Assembly (NCBI GenBank): GCA_917880885.1
Contig: OU862922.1
Coordinates: 25,668,627 to 25,732,626, forward strand
Direction: 5' to 3'
Source: Limnephilus marmoratus
Taxonomy: Eukaryota; Arthropoda; Insecta; Trichoptera; Limnephilidae
DNA length: 64,000 bases
Part shown: positions 43,851-54,665 of the stretch, in pieces
Layout: each line of letters begins with the position of its first letter
Position numbering within the stretch: position 1 is the first letter of the stretch
Notes under the pieces: model-generated
The model's database searches: none
Seen by the model: the letters and a program-made list of their open reading frames with translations, nothing else
Told to the model about the DNA's origin: nothing
Program-made: the position numbers and the translations under genes

Positions 43851-44569
43851 GTAGCTACTAACGAACTAACGATTCATTTGGTAGCTTCGGTTCCTAAATG
43901 GGTTAAGACATCTGTCCTCCAAGCACCAATAAATTTATTTTTATTTTTATTTTTCCTGAAGGTACTTTCAGTTTATTGCTGTTATAAAAATATATTTTTT
44001 CAATTTTATTCAAACACATCCGAAATAATTCTTTAATCCCTGCTTATTTCCGGAATTCTCAAGAACCTACTTTCAAAACCACCTGAATTAACAGGGATGT
44101 CTTTTTGTTCCTGTCTGTTTTTGTGCCTTAATTCGGGGGGATGTTGAGAATACAGATGTTATCTGAGCAAATTAGTTAGGGGTGAAACAGGAAATTTAAA
44201 ATATCAAACGAAGGGCGTGTTTGAGATTAAAAAGTCCTCCAAAAGCTTCCAAGAATAAGCAGAGGTCTCCGGAATGTCATCCTCGCTTAATATTTAGTGT
44301 TCTAAATTTTAAATCCAAATTAATAAAATTCACATTCATTATAAACGTGGTTAAAACTGTATTCTGAAATTGAATTAAAATGGCGCCCCAAAATAAGTTT
44401 GCTGTATTTGAAGAAGTTTTAAATATTCTGCTAAATACTAATTATTTTAATATCTCAAAAACAAATTGAGAATATTCCTTAAATATTTTAGGAATTATGA
44501 AATATTGGAAGGTATTAGACAGTTATAATGAATTATTCATTTATCGATGTTTTTGTGACATTTGAGGTG
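43851..44569. other. Unassigned DNA
   Basis: No gene or repeat recognised. Confidence 0.35.
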
Positions 44570-44578
44570 TTTATAACC

Positions 44579-45016
44579 GACTCCAGATACTAATATCTAC
44601 ATCCTGTATGTCGGACGAATATCTACAGCTCGTATGTTGGACAAATATCTATGAACTTCATAGTGAGGACTAATATCTACAGAGCTAAGGTCGGACGAAT
44701 ATCTATGACGGTCCCAGTGGTGACTAATATCTATGGAGCGTAGGTGAGACTAATATCTACAGATGGCAGCTGAGCAAGAGGTTGTACGGAAAACCTAACC
44801 TAACCTAACCTACGCAATATTACGTTATTCCAATATGCTATACATAATTGCAAATCCAACCTCTGCCAGTGCTGTAGATATTCGTCCTCACTTCGGTTCT
44901 CATAGATATCAGTCAGCAGTTTGAACTGTAGATATTCGTCCTCACTTTGGTTCTCAAAGATATTAGTCCGATTTGTTCAGTTTTTAGAATTCCTGTAGAT
45001 ATTAGTAGACGCCTCC
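44579..45016 (+). mobile_element. Miniature foldback element FBm, copy 1
   Basis: 438 bp with a perfect 9-bp TSD TTTATAACC (44570-44578 and 45017-45025). Both arms are made of short repeats built on GACTAATATCTA and GACGAATATCTACAGCTC, in opposite orientation, around a short unique core (TATGCTATACATAATTGC). The termini GACTCCAGATACTAATATC and the inverse of TAGATATTAGTAGACGCCTC are unalike in the first few bases but share TACTAATATCTACA. A (CCTAA)-type run lies at 44793. No ORF. Confidence 0.8.
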
Positions 45017-45025
45017 TTTATAACC

Positions 45026-45724
45026 ATTTTAAAGGTCAAAAAAATATAACGCTTAACATCAATATAAGCAGACTGGCAGAACTACATAAGTATTTTTTTA
45101 ATAAATTTACGAGCCTTACCTTAAGAGGGTAGCAAAATTAAATATACCCTTAGTATTGTCCTTGTGAGACACAACGTTGCATGAACTGCATTTAGTGAAT
45201 TATTTTTGTGACTAGATCTTGCACTTTTCCTTTATTTCCTTTCCCTTCCCACTAAGAATACAAATTTATTTTAATATCGAACAATTTCTTCCTCTTGGAA
45301 TTGTTCAAATTCGTGAATCAACCCGTCCTTACATTTTTTATTTGAAATTATTATTTTTTAATTGATAAAATAATGTTTAAGCCAAGATTTTCATGCGTAG
45401 CACAAAAGGTAACAATTATTAGCCTGAAACACCCATCTACATTGAAAAAATCTTCCGAGAAAAGAAAATCTCCAGAGAAAAATCTTGTCTCAAACATTAA
45501 TTTATAAATTAAAAAATAATAATTAATATTTGACAAGTTAAAGTATTTCACCAAAAAATGTAGACATAATTTGTCTCGACGCCACCTAGCGGGAGATTTA
45601 GCACTTACAATGCCTTTCCCATATAAAAATAAAGTTGGTTGTTTGCAGGTGGAAAAATGTTATAAGCAGTAATTGTTGAATGAAACACTAGTATATATTG
45701 AATTATTTGGCGGGTAGGAGATAA
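45026..45724. other. Unassigned DNA
   Basis: No gene or repeat recognised. Confidence 0.35.
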
Positions 45725-45799
45725 GCTGACGTAGCTCAGTAGTTAAAGAGCAGTTTACCGGATATCAGAAGGACGCGAGTTCGAGTCCCGTCGGCGGCA
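45725..45799 (+). other. tRNA-like sequence (pseudo-tRNA or SINE head)
   Basis: Acceptor strands GCTGACG and CGGCGGC pair at 6 of 7; the D stem GC TC/GAGC is intact; a B box GAGTTCGAGTCCC is present. The anticodon arm does not pair and position 33 is C, so a functional tRNA is unlikely. Directly upstream of the hAT element. Confidence 0.5.
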
Positions 45800-45834
45800 T
45801 GTATCTTTTCTCGGGAGATTTTTTCAATATAGAT

Positions 45835-48080
45835 CAGGGTTTCCCAATCAGTGGTCCGCGAGAGCTAGAATATGGTCCGCGAAAGATTTCAAATGGGGCA
45901 CTCACAGATTCACTAATCCAGATGAAACGACAAAAAAGTGAGGTGATGAAAAAGTTTATAATTCATTGATCTAAAAAATGTGTGTGTCTTTATTTATTTT
46001 TTCGTTCAGTAATTTTAGTAAAGCAAGGTGAGCTATTTTTAAATTTTTTAAATGCTTACATTAAAAAAAAATATCATTAAAAAAAATATTATATAAGTAG
46101 TTATTTCTAATAATAAAATTTGGAAGCATATTATTTCATCACCTTTCAAAAACACTTTTTAGTTTTCGGATACGTTTACAAACATTTTTTATGGATTTTA
46201 TTGCAAAGCGGAAATATTCTAATCAACAGATAAAATATGGTCGAGTGCTGATGGATTATTTATGCGTGATGTGAACATGTTGGGTTCTAACATAATTTTT
46301 CCATTTTTTTTTAAATATGTATTATCTGTAAGTAAATGTTCCTAATAAAATAAATTATGTATTGTGACATAAAATAATTAAAGGGAGACAAGATATTTTT
46401 TTTTAAATAATTTCATTGTATCAGCAAAATTGCGTAAAAATCAGGGCACCGTTAGCGTTTTCAAATTATCACAAATCGAACGAATTTCAACACGCGCGAC
46501 TGCGCTCGGCGACATTGTAGCGGGAATGGCGAGTGAATGCTTATTTCTAGAGCGCCCTCTGAACATCGTTGAAGCCAAGATGGAACATTTGCTCGAGTAA
46601 TGCTAGTGTTACACCTAGCGTGAAAAGCGCCAGATTTATTTGGCTTGGCCAATCGAAATCGCTCGCTATACATTCCCATTGGCGTTGGGATTGGCTCGCC
46701 ATACATCCCAAAAAATTAGAACGAAATGGATTGATTCTACCAAAGAGCTGAATTAACTACTCGATTAAATTACTGTAAAAATGCAAAAAATCATGGAAAT
46801 ACTATTAAATACAGAAATAAATAAACTAAACATAAAAACCAATGGCGCAGTGCGAACGGCTCTAATAGACCAAGAGCTACTGAATCCTTTGGGTAACGGT
46901 TGTAAGGCTATAAATTATTTTAATGATGAGTTATAGCATGCTAAGTACGATAACCATCACCTGGCAGGCATCAGCCCTGCACGTCATCAGCACTTATATT
47001 TTTGAAAGTGTAATTTTCCTTTTAAAAGTTGTTTTCGCGCCACTTAGAAGCGATGCATCCATTTTTTTCAGACCGATCGCCAGATTTCTTTCGAGGTAAA
47101 TTAGAGAATTTAAAAAAAAATTACCCTTGGGTCTAGTGGTAAAAAATTGGCGTCTTCTGATAAACATTAACAGCGTCATTTGAGATATCGAAATAATTAG
47201 CACAATCAAAAAAGCCTCACACAATGGGAGAAATTCTTGTGAAACCTTGTTCGATCAAAGCCGTCGAAGAAATTTTAGGGTTAGAAGCCAAAAAACAAGT
47301 ACAAGATATAATTTTATCGAACAACACGGTGAATGCTCGAATTGAACTCATTTCGTAAGTCAAGTTGACGAAGAAAATTATAGTGCATTCGCAACGTTGA
47401 AGACACTCCTTGACGACAATAAATATGACGCGTTTAAGGAAAGCATACAAATATTGGCCGATGAATTCAATCGTTACTTCCCAGAATATACCAATACAGA
47501 AGATAAAGTTCTCTGGCATTTGCAACCTTCACGCAACCTTTTTGGTACTAATGCCAGAGAAGTATCAGAAGAGATCCAAGATGAACTCATTGAATTACAA
47601 AATGACAGAAACTGTAAGGACGCATTCGAATTTAATTCTTTGGAGCGGTTTTGGTGTAAAAAAACAATTTCGTATACTAAAATTCGAGAAATTGCTTTGC
47701 GCTCTCTTATGCTTTTCTCAACAACTTATTGACGCAAACAAGGGTTTTCTGCCTTACTACTAATTAAAAACAAGTCCAGGAATCGATTGAAAGTAAGTGA
47801 TGAAATGCGTGTAGCTTTTCCCCAAGAATTCAAGAACTTGTACAGAAGATGCAAGCTCAAAAATCTCATTGACACTAACTGAATTATCTATTAAAAATTA
47901 TAAGTTTTCAATTACAACACTGTAACTTATATTATTTTGAATATTATAATACTTACCAATGTTAATCGTTTCGATTAAAGATTATTTTTAGATTGATTCA
48001 GTTTATTTTTAACCATGTGGTCCCGCTAACAATAATGAAATCAAACTGGTCCCTGGTCACAAAAAGGTTGGAAACCACTG
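45835..48080 (+). mobile_element. hAT transposon (ZBED5/SCAND3-like), degraded
   Basis: Termini CAGGGTTTCCCAATC and the inverse of AGGTTGGAAACCACTG, with 8-bp flanks ATATAGAT (45827-45834) and ATGTAGAT (48081-48088), 7 of 8 matching. Length 2.25 kb. The right half holds transposase remnants on the plus strand. Confidence 0.9.
47170..47872 (+). pseudogene. hAT transposase remnant
   Basis: First part: ASFEISK, stop, AQSKKPHTMGEILVKPCS, VEEILGLEAKKQVQDIIL, SNNTVNARIELIS. This is the conserved segment after the zinc finger in ZBED5/SCAND3-type transposases. The catalytic middle is deleted at about 47360. Last part: ENYSAFATLKTLLDD, FNRYFPEYTNTEDKVLWHLQ, then EIQDELIELQNDRNCKDAFE, REIALRSLMLFSTTY, a stop, and after a shift the terminal PRIQELVQKMQAQKSH with stop at 47870-47872. 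Dimerisation-region text is recognisable; the protein is dead. BED zinc finger not found. Confidence 0.85.
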
Positions 48081-48088
48081 ATGTAGAT

Positions 48089-48353
48089 GAATGTTTAGGC
48101 TAATAATTATTAGTTATAATAAATAAGGAAATATTCCGGATAATTTGAATGATGTTTTTGAGAAAAATGATATATTGCTTGTAATGCCTTGAAATTATTG
48201 AAAAATACCAATCAGTAATTAGAAATTTTTTATGTCATAATATTACATTATTCATACCGATTATGATTCACGATTTGGGGGTTATGATTGTTTCAACTGC
48301 CCAAAACCCCGAGGAGCGAACAAATGCTTTGCTCGGTTTCACAAACGTGGTAC
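48089..48353. other. Unassigned DNA
   Basis: Nothing recognised. Confidence 0.35.
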
Positions 48354-48590
48354 TTTTTAAGTGAAAACTTCTTTAGCACTGTTGTGATTTGAAACTCGAT
48401 GAAACGAAAAAGCCACTCTAAAAAGAGACAAACACATATATCTATAGGATTAAGCCTGCGAGAGAATGAGATAGAATAATGGGTCTCCTCTTTGTGCGGT
48501 GCTTCAAAAATAATCGTAACCTCCCACTATTGTCCACTTTAGTTATCTGAAGGTTTCACTTCTACCGCGTGTGAACTGCACAATTGTATT
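48354..48590 (+). repeat. Repeat Z, copy 1
   Basis: TTTTTAAGTGAAAACTTC start, GATTTGAAACTCGATGAAAC, CTCCTCTTTGTGCGGTGCTT, end CACTTCTACCGCGTGTGAA. Inverted partner at 50259-50480, third copy at 60398. Termini resemble repeat K (AAGTNAAACTT). Confidence 0.75.
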
Positions 48591-49325
48591 TTTGGCGGTT
48601 TAACTGTATATCAAAAATTGTATTTGTATTCATGTTCAACTTACAAAAAATATTAGATTTATTAACAACTAGATGACCCGGCGAAATATTAACCGTCTCA
48701 GAATCAATAACTGTTGTGTTAACTTATTAGCTGAAATAAAATCAGTTTTTTTATTAAGTAAAAAATTACGCAATGAAGCAATTATCGATGTGCAACTGTC
48801 CGTGTTTTGTTTTTGTCAGTGTCAGAGATGGCGTTGTGTCCGGATTTTTTACGTGATTTTCTTATTTATCCACTTATATATGGGAAATGCGTTTCATTTT
48901 CTTTATACGTATGAGGGAGATTTATTATAATTATTGTATTTTTCCTTTGAAGGGGTGCAGACATACGTTCACCGTTTGTCACATATTAGACTATTGACAT
49001 TTAGTGTGTAAGAAAGAGGGGAAGCATTATATGTTTAAGAACAAAAGCAAAATACTCAGCGCATTGACATTTGACGTTTTTAAATTTTTTGAAATTCACT
49101 CACTATTCAGTATTATATTTATCACAATATTGCTGCAGCATTTTCAAAAGATGATAATTCATTCCATACAAAATGTATTAAAAAAAGAATTTTCTTCATC
49201 ATTTTTTTTTTGTCAAATTTTCTGATTTTTTAATAGCTAATCTGCTATTCAGGGCGGAGACAAATCCAACAATCAAAGATCATAAAAATTGGTTGAGCCA
49301 TTCTTGAGTTATAAATGGTGTAACC

Positions 49326-50153
49326 CAGTGTTTCCCAAACATTGTACTGCCGTGGCCCGGTAATTTTCACACTGCCCCTTCGTGACCCACTTTATACTTT
49401 TAAACCCAAGCTGGTTCCATTAGGTAAAATAATACACATTTATTAATAGTGAAAATGTTTTATTAACGGTACATATTTTGGTATCGCCTATTTAGTCACC
49501 AAATTTTAGGGCGAAGTATGGAGTTGCTTCTTAATTGTTACTAAAGAATCCGAGTTCGCGGAAAATGATGAAAGTTTTATCCTAAGGTCTGGTTCCACTT
49601 CAAGTCAGTTTCTATATTTATTTTTAAGGTTAACTAGTATTGAAAATCCAGCTTCACATTTGTAAGTTGTGACAAAAGGCATTAAAAAGGTTATTGCTTG
49701 ATGAGCTAATTTTGTGTATTCTTGACGACAAGATAACCAAAAGTTTATCAATGGTCTTAGTCTTGTGTCAAATATATCCTTGAGTGATGTGTCAGTTGAC
49801 AGTTCAATTAACAAGTCGACATCTGAATCTAACTTGAATGTAAATTCTTATCCAAGCTTTGTTGCTGTCGATTGGAGGAAAATATTCTTGAAGATTCCTC
49901 TCCAGTCCTAATAAATGTTCTTTAATTTGAGTTAAGATATCTTGTGGCAATGCAATCATGTTGTACTCTTTTTGTATTTCACTTAAATTACTAAATGCTT
50001 TGAAGTTCTCTGTTTCCCCGCGTTGTGCCCACACATTAAGCTTTTTTTCTTGCAGCTTTAACCTTGTCTTAAAACAAGGCGGGAATGTTGCAACCCGGTA
50101 TTTTATTTTGATGGCCCGGTACCGGGTCGCGACCCGGCAAATGGGAAACCCTG
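49326..50153 (-). mobile_element. hAT (FAM200-like) copy nested in Helitron H2
   Basis: Termini CAGTGTTTCCCAAAC and the inverse of AAATGGGAAACCCTG. Flanks GTGTAACC and GGTAACC are an imperfect TSD. Holds transposase text on the minus strand (about 50034-49493). Confidence 0.8.
49493..50034 (-). pseudogene. FAM200-like hAT transposase C-terminal fragment
   Basis: RGETENFKAFSNLSEIQKEY, ILTQIKEHLLGLERNLQEYF, PPIDSNKAW, then LKDIFDTRLRPLINFWLSCR, AHQAITFLMPFVTTYKCEAG, FSILVNLKNKYRN, a stop, LEVEPDLRIKLSS. This is the C-terminal half of FAM200/ZBED5-type transposases, including the dimerisation region (TTYxCExGFS). The catalytic N-terminal half is absent; frames change near 49810. Confidence 0.85.
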
Positions 50154-50258
50154 GGTAACCTACGACTTTATTTTATATATTAAGAGAAGATAATATCTGA
50201 GTAATCATTACCTTTTCTCACTTACATACAAAGCGATTGAAAAAAATAAATAGAGTAT

Positions 50259-50480
50259 ACAATTCACACGCAGTAGAAGAGAATCCTTCAGAAAACTAAA
50301 GTAGACAAGAGTGGGGAGGCTACGAAGCACCGCACAAAGAGGAGACCGATTATACTATCTCATTCTCTCGCAGACTAAATCCAATGGATGTGTGTGTTTG
50401 TCTCTTTTAGTGTCGCTATTTTTCGTTTCATCGAGTTTCAAATCACAACGGTGCTGAAGAAGTTTTCACTTTTAAAAAAA
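50259..50480 (-). repeat. Repeat Z, copy 2
   Basis: Inverse of copy 1: ATTCACACGCAGTAGAAG, GGCTACGAAGCACCGCACAA, GAGTTTCAAATCACAACGG, GAAGTTTTCACTTTTAAAA. Copies 1 and 2 could be the two arms of one long-TIR element with Helitron H2 in the loop. Confidence 0.75.
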
Positions 50481-50735
50481 TGCCACCGTCATGCGTTTCA
50501 ATTAGAAAAATGGTTTCTCAATCGGGGTATATTATTAAATTAGCGTCTGCGTGTTTGAATTTCAGAACCCAGCCACGAGTGTATGTCGGACGACACGCTT
50601 AACGGCCGCGCCTCAAATAAAATCTGTGTACGTGGGATTTCACACAAAGCTACTGCTATAATTCGGTTTCTAATTTAAGAATTCGACACAAGATGACGCT
50701 ACTTCCGTCAGCAGCTCGCATGTGGATGTTTCTTC
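50481..50735. other. Unassigned DNA
   Basis: Nothing recognised. Confidence 0.35.
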
Positions 50736-50736
50736 C

Positions 50737-50738
50737 CT

Positions 50739-50773
<35 letters not shown>

Positions 50774-50866
50774 CCGCTATCATTGCTGCGTCTTCTAATG
50801 GTCCACTTTCATTCAATCCTGCGTCCGACCGTCATTCTGCGTCCGGTATACGGACGCAGGATTGAA
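50737..50866. repeat. (TA)n plus GGACGCAG-type hairpin repeat
   Basis: A TA tract (50741-50768) is followed by CATCCCGCTATCATTGCTGC and a hairpin TTCAATCCTGCGTCCG/CGGACGCAGGATTGAA (50812-50827, 50851-50866). The TA plus adjacent 30 bp is repeated inverted at 58093-58152. Confidence 0.7.
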
Positions 50867-51504
50867 CACATGTAATTTCAAGTTTTCCCCACTCCTCTAC
50901 CCTCATACAGTCCAAAAACGAAAATAAGCCAGACGCGGTAATGGTACCTAAATCAACTGAAATATGCTATTTTAGTTCAGTGCTTTATCACCGAGTGGCG
51001 AGCCGTGGCGCTGCAGTAGACGAGCGTATATTTTTAGCAAAATATACGTTTCATTGACTAGTGTATCCCAACTCCTACATTTGGCAACATCGCTTTTTAA
51101 TAGCGTTTCTTCTGATGCAGATCAATCATAGTAAAAACATCGCACATTGTAATTAAGATAAGAAAAAACAAGATTTCATTCAAATTCAGCTTGTCAATAT
51201 GTTATTATTGTACAGCAAATATTTTCGCAGCTTTATTTTTTTATATGAACATTTTTAAACAAATATTGGTTATTTTCTTATCCACGATTCCTACAATGCT
51301 TAATCGTGTGCCACGCCACTCCATTATTATTAAACTAGATAAAACCAATGTGCTTAATATATTAGCAACTTGAAAACTTACTTACTACAAATAAAACAAT
51401 TTTCTCTTCAATTTATGACTGATTTGACATTAAAAAATATATGTGAGATACTTTGAGATTCACGGAGAATACAAGACTGATGAGTGTAATGAGATAAGAA
51501 TAAG
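50867..51504. other. Unassigned DNA
   Basis: No gene or repeat recognised. Confidence 0.35.
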
Positions 51505-51562
51505 ACTCTTAGATGGTTTGGGCATGTAGAGCCAATTATCTAAAGAAAGATTGTAAGAAGAA
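51505..51562 (+). pseudogene. LINE C C-terminal fragment, left half
   Basis: TLRWFGHVEPII, stop, RKIVRRI: the RWFGHV motif of the post-RT domain in many insect LINEs. The frame stops at the TA element and resumes at 52747. Confidence 0.75.
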
Positions 51563-51564
51563 TA

Positions 51565-52744
51565 GGGTCAGTGGGCCGGTTGTGGCCACCTTAAGGATTT
51601 TTTCGTTTTTGAATGAGCACCAAACTTGCACATAAATATAAATTATAATTTTTCCAACATTAATGTACAATAAAAATACCTGTCTTTAATATAATGTAAA
51701 TAATATCCAGTAACAGTTCTTTAATTATTTTTAAATAATTTTTTTTCATTGAACTGGACCCATGCATTAGTTGTGGCCACAATTTAATCAGTTCTGGCCA
51801 CACCCGTGTGCCGGTTTTGGCCACATGAATCTATGTAGGGAACTTACATTTTTTATCTAAATTAAACACAGTAATGATTATAAATCGATGTTTATTATTC
51901 AAGTTATACAGTAAACTTAAAAAAAAATAAGATTTAGTGCAAATTTACACGCACGTCCACATATTTAAAAAAAAAAAAAATTTTAATTTTTTTTTTTGTT
52001 TTTTGTTTTTGTTTTTGCACGTCCACATATTTTGTTATGCAAAGTACTACGGGGGACTTTGTAGTTTTTACTAGCAGTAGATACCTTCATACCTCATCGA
52101 GTGCCAAAATCACTTTCGATGGTGAATAACAAAAAAGTTTGCGTTTTGAGTGCTCAATAGCATCTTTCTTCTTATTTGCTGGAGTCATTTTCACAGTTCT
52201 GAAGAAGAAACATAATAATTTATTAAGTTAAAATATCAAAATTAGCGGATATGTAAATTTTTTTAGATAATGGCCAAAACTAGTACTGTATGGGAGCCAC
52301 TTGTGGCCACCAACGTGGCCACAACCCATACATTTGTATAAATTCTTGTGTCAGTAATGGCCACATCGAAAAATCATGTATAAACAACCAATTTGCTAAA
52401 AATAACCTCAAAAACATATTACTTTACCCTTTTATAATGGGTACAACTTGTTTTCAAATAAAACATCAAAAGGATTACAAATATATATTAAGATTACTTA
52501 CAGTGGGTTCCTTAAGGTTTTGGATAACAATCTCAATAAAAAATTCCGCAACACTTATTCGCATCGACCAAACACAAACTGTTAACAATAAGATTTATTG
52601 TGTCACTTGTCAACGAAGACCATTGACAAATATGCATTTTGCCATAGAGTAAAAAAAGATTCGATTTTATTTAGCTTATATTTCGACTTGTAAAGTTGAA
52701 AATGGCCAGAACCGGCCCAATGGCCACAACCGGCCCACTGACCC
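51565..52744. mobile_element. TA-flanked element with TGGCCA repeats (Tc1/mariner-type)
   Basis: TIR GGGTCAGTGGGCCGGTTGTG and its exact inverse at 52725-52744, with TA on both sides (51563-51564, 52745-52746). TGGCCA or TGGCCACA motifs recur throughout both subterminal zones. The 120-codon frame 52290-52652 has no transposase motif. TA target plus TIR fits Tc1/mariner/pogo MITEs. Confidence 0.85.
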
Positions 52745-52746
52745 TA

Positions 52747-52948
52747 TATGACGTGAACTTGAATGGTAGAAAAAGTCAGGGATGCCCGAGAAAAACATGG
52801 CATGATTAAGTAAACCGAATTCTTGAGTCATGTCGAAAGACAGAAGAAAAGAGCAATATATGGATGTGAATGAGGCAAGGAGTGTATGCACAGAACGAGT
52901 TGTTTGGCGGTCCTCTCTACGAACCCCTGCGAGGAAACAGCGGGATGG
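52747..52948 (+). pseudogene. LINE C C-terminal fragment, right half
   Basis: YDVNLNGRKSQGCPRKTWHD, stop, VNRILES, then DVNEARSVCTERVVWRSSLR and the end at 52948. Matches the typical YxxxxNGRRxRGRPRxxW...DRxxWR ending of insect LINE ORF2. Continuous in sense with 51505-51562 once the TA element is removed. Confidence 0.8.
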
Positions 52949-52984
52949 TTAGTTATAGTTATTGTCAGATAATGTTTATTTATT

Positions 52985-53372
52985 ATTAAAGGCAAGGAAT
53001 TATTTTCCTCCCAGGAGGCCCTGGGAGGAAAATAATTCCCCTCAGGATCTATGTCATCTTTGGGGATGCTGTGTGGAGGGTCATTTTTAGGAGAAGAAGG
53101 AGAGGAAGTTCTGGTAAGGAAAATAGTATTGGGGGTGGGTAGGAATCTGGGCGTCAATGTGTCCAGGAGTAACTTTCCCGACTTGGCCTGCCATGCAACT
53201 GGTGGGCAGACGCATCCGCTACCAAGACCCGGACAAATCTCACCCCATTTACCCGGGAACCCCTGCTAAGTCACCAAACGTAGCGAACTACTTAGGATGA
53301 CCTATGGCAGAGGTGTTGGTTATCCTATAAATAGTTCCTGCGGCGGATGTACCCACACCCTCCTTCCCAAAT
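52985..53372 (-). mobile_element. SINE S, copy 5
   Basis: Tail at left with stem GGCCCTGGGAGGAAAAT and CTTTGGGGATGCTGTGTGGA; head at right GACCTATGGCAGAGGTGTTG. The body has a deletion in the middle relative to copy 3. Follows directly on LINE C. Confidence 0.8.
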
Positions 53373-53796
53373 TGAATTAATTTTAATTTTAATATAATAT
53401 TCGCAAAAGACGTAATATTTCTATCGATAATCGTGTTGTAGTAATAATTACCCAATCTGCCAAAGCTGCAAGTAATTTGAAAACTATGACTTCTTCTTAC
53501 TCGCAAAACGTGTTGAAATTCATTGTTAGATTAACATTTAAAAATCCAGGCAAGTGATGCTGTATTCCGGCTTATTTCTAATGATAGAAATAGTATTTTT
53601 CCAAGTTCTCCTACTAAACTGAAAACGTTCAGGTGAACTTCATAGACTAATCGAGAAAAACTACAAAGAATTGGCTATTGGCGATTTTAACCAACTGAAA
53701 AATATTAGTACATTTTTTAACGTGAAGTGTATAATCATAGAGAAAAGACCCGGTTCCATTTAATTTAGACGTGCAAGAAAACCCAAGGACAGGAAA
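53373..53796. other. Unassigned DNA
   Basis: Nothing recognised. Confidence 0.35.
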
Positions 53797-53880
53797 TAAC
53801 TACCTCCGTGGTCGAGGGCAAAGCTCTCTATTAGCAATCCGGAGGTCTCGGATTCAAATCCTGGCGTGCGCTCATAAAAT
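53797..53880 (+). mobile_element. tRNA-derived SINE U head, copy 1
   Basis: CCTCCGTGGTCGAGGGCAAA, GCTCTCTATTAGCAATCCGG, then CGGATTCAAATCCTGGCG: A-box-like start and a B box GGATTCAAATCC. Inverted relative at 54575-54665. Confidence 0.6.
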
Positions 53881-53984
53881 TTTATTTGATTAATACGTGT
53901 ATTATTACAAAATTTATTAATTAAAAATAATTGTAGTAAAAGCTATATTTGTGACTTCTTCTAGAGAAGATGATAATTTCAGTT

Positions 53985-54202
53985 TCGTCCTGGTGTAAGA
54001 CCACCATTCAACAAATGGAGCCAGTGAGTCCATGGCATCCCCAATTGGGGTACCCATGTTGCGGGATTGAAGGTAGTGGGACGAGAAGGAGATGGGAATG
54101 AGGTAGGTGGGGAAGAACCTGGTTACATAAATCTGGCCACCAAACACGGCTAAAGCCATTTCAAGCAACGTTTCAATTCTGAATGGTGGTCTTACACCGA
54201 GG
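53985..54202 (+). mobile_element. MITE W, complete copy 2
   Basis: TIR CTGGTGTAAGACCACCATTC and inverse at 54183-54200. Flanks ATTTCAGTT (53976-53984) and ATTTCAATT (54203-54211) match at 8 of 9. 218 bp, non-coding; internal landmark CATTTCAAGCAACGTTTCAA. Confidence 0.8.
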
Positions 54203-54220
54203 ATTTCAATTCTATTTCCT

Positions 54221-54412
54221 TTTTTTTTTTTTAACGAAAGACAAACATTCCCGGGCTATGAATAACCCAACAATGTTAGAAAATCTCCTACTACCACCAC
54301 ACTAAGCAGAAAATGTTGCTTGTGTCGTGATGGAGGACTTAGCCAGCCGAGGAATCGAAAAAGCGTCCCCCGGTTGGGACCCAAACGCGATGCCCTCTCA
54401 GTCACTGACCGT
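54221..54412 (-). mobile_element. tRNA-derived SINE T, copy 5
   Basis: T-run, AAAGACAAACATTCCCGGG, TAACCCAACAATGTTAG, GTTGCTTGTGTCGTGATGGA, AGCCAGCCGAGGAATCGA and AGTCACTGACC inverse of the head. Followed by another W-type right end (54413-54455). Confidence 0.85.
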
Positions 54413-54455
54413 TCAATTCTGAATGGTGATCTTACGCCAGGGCGATTCTGAGAGT
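54413..54455 (+). repeat. MITE W right-end scrap
   Basis: TTCAATTCTGAATGGTGATC, TTACGCCAGGG: the W terminus only. Confidence 0.55.
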
Positions 54456-54574
54456 ATCTTACACTTTGAAACGTGCCGCAAATATACCTTATTTTATTTT
54501 AAGTGATTCAATTGCGGAAAAATACAGATTAATCAAATAAAAAAAAACTGCGTGGAGCTATGTAAAAAAAAATA

Positions 54575-54665
54575 TTAGCTCAGTTTGCGATTTGAATCCG
54601 TGACCTCCTAATTGCAATTCGAGAGCCTTACACCTCGACCACGGATACCGGCAAGGTAGAACACG
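54575..54665 (-). mobile_element. tRNA-derived SINE U head, copy 2
   Basis: Inverse gives CCGTGGTCGAGGTGTAAGGC, CTCGAATTGCAATTAGGAG and ACGGATTCAAATC, aligned with copy 1. Could alternatively be an old tRNA pseudogene. Confidence 0.55.

Larger units (their letters stand above)
48669..50190 (-). mobile_element. Helitron H2 carrying a nested hAT
   Basis: CTAG at 48669-48672 with the inverse of GACCCGG next to it marks the 3' end; the 5' end reads A|TCTTCTCTTAATATATAAAA at about 50190. The body aligns with 26631-27401. The alignment is broken 30-40 bp from the 5' end by the hAT copy 49326-50153. Flanked by inverted Z repeats. Confidence 0.8.

Noticed and set aside
45725..45799. Functional tRNA gene
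   Set aside because: Anticodon stem unpaired and position 33 is not T.
52290..52652. 120-codon frame as the transposase of the TA element
   Set aside because: No DDE/D motif, no HTH, and codons coincide with TGGCCA repeats.
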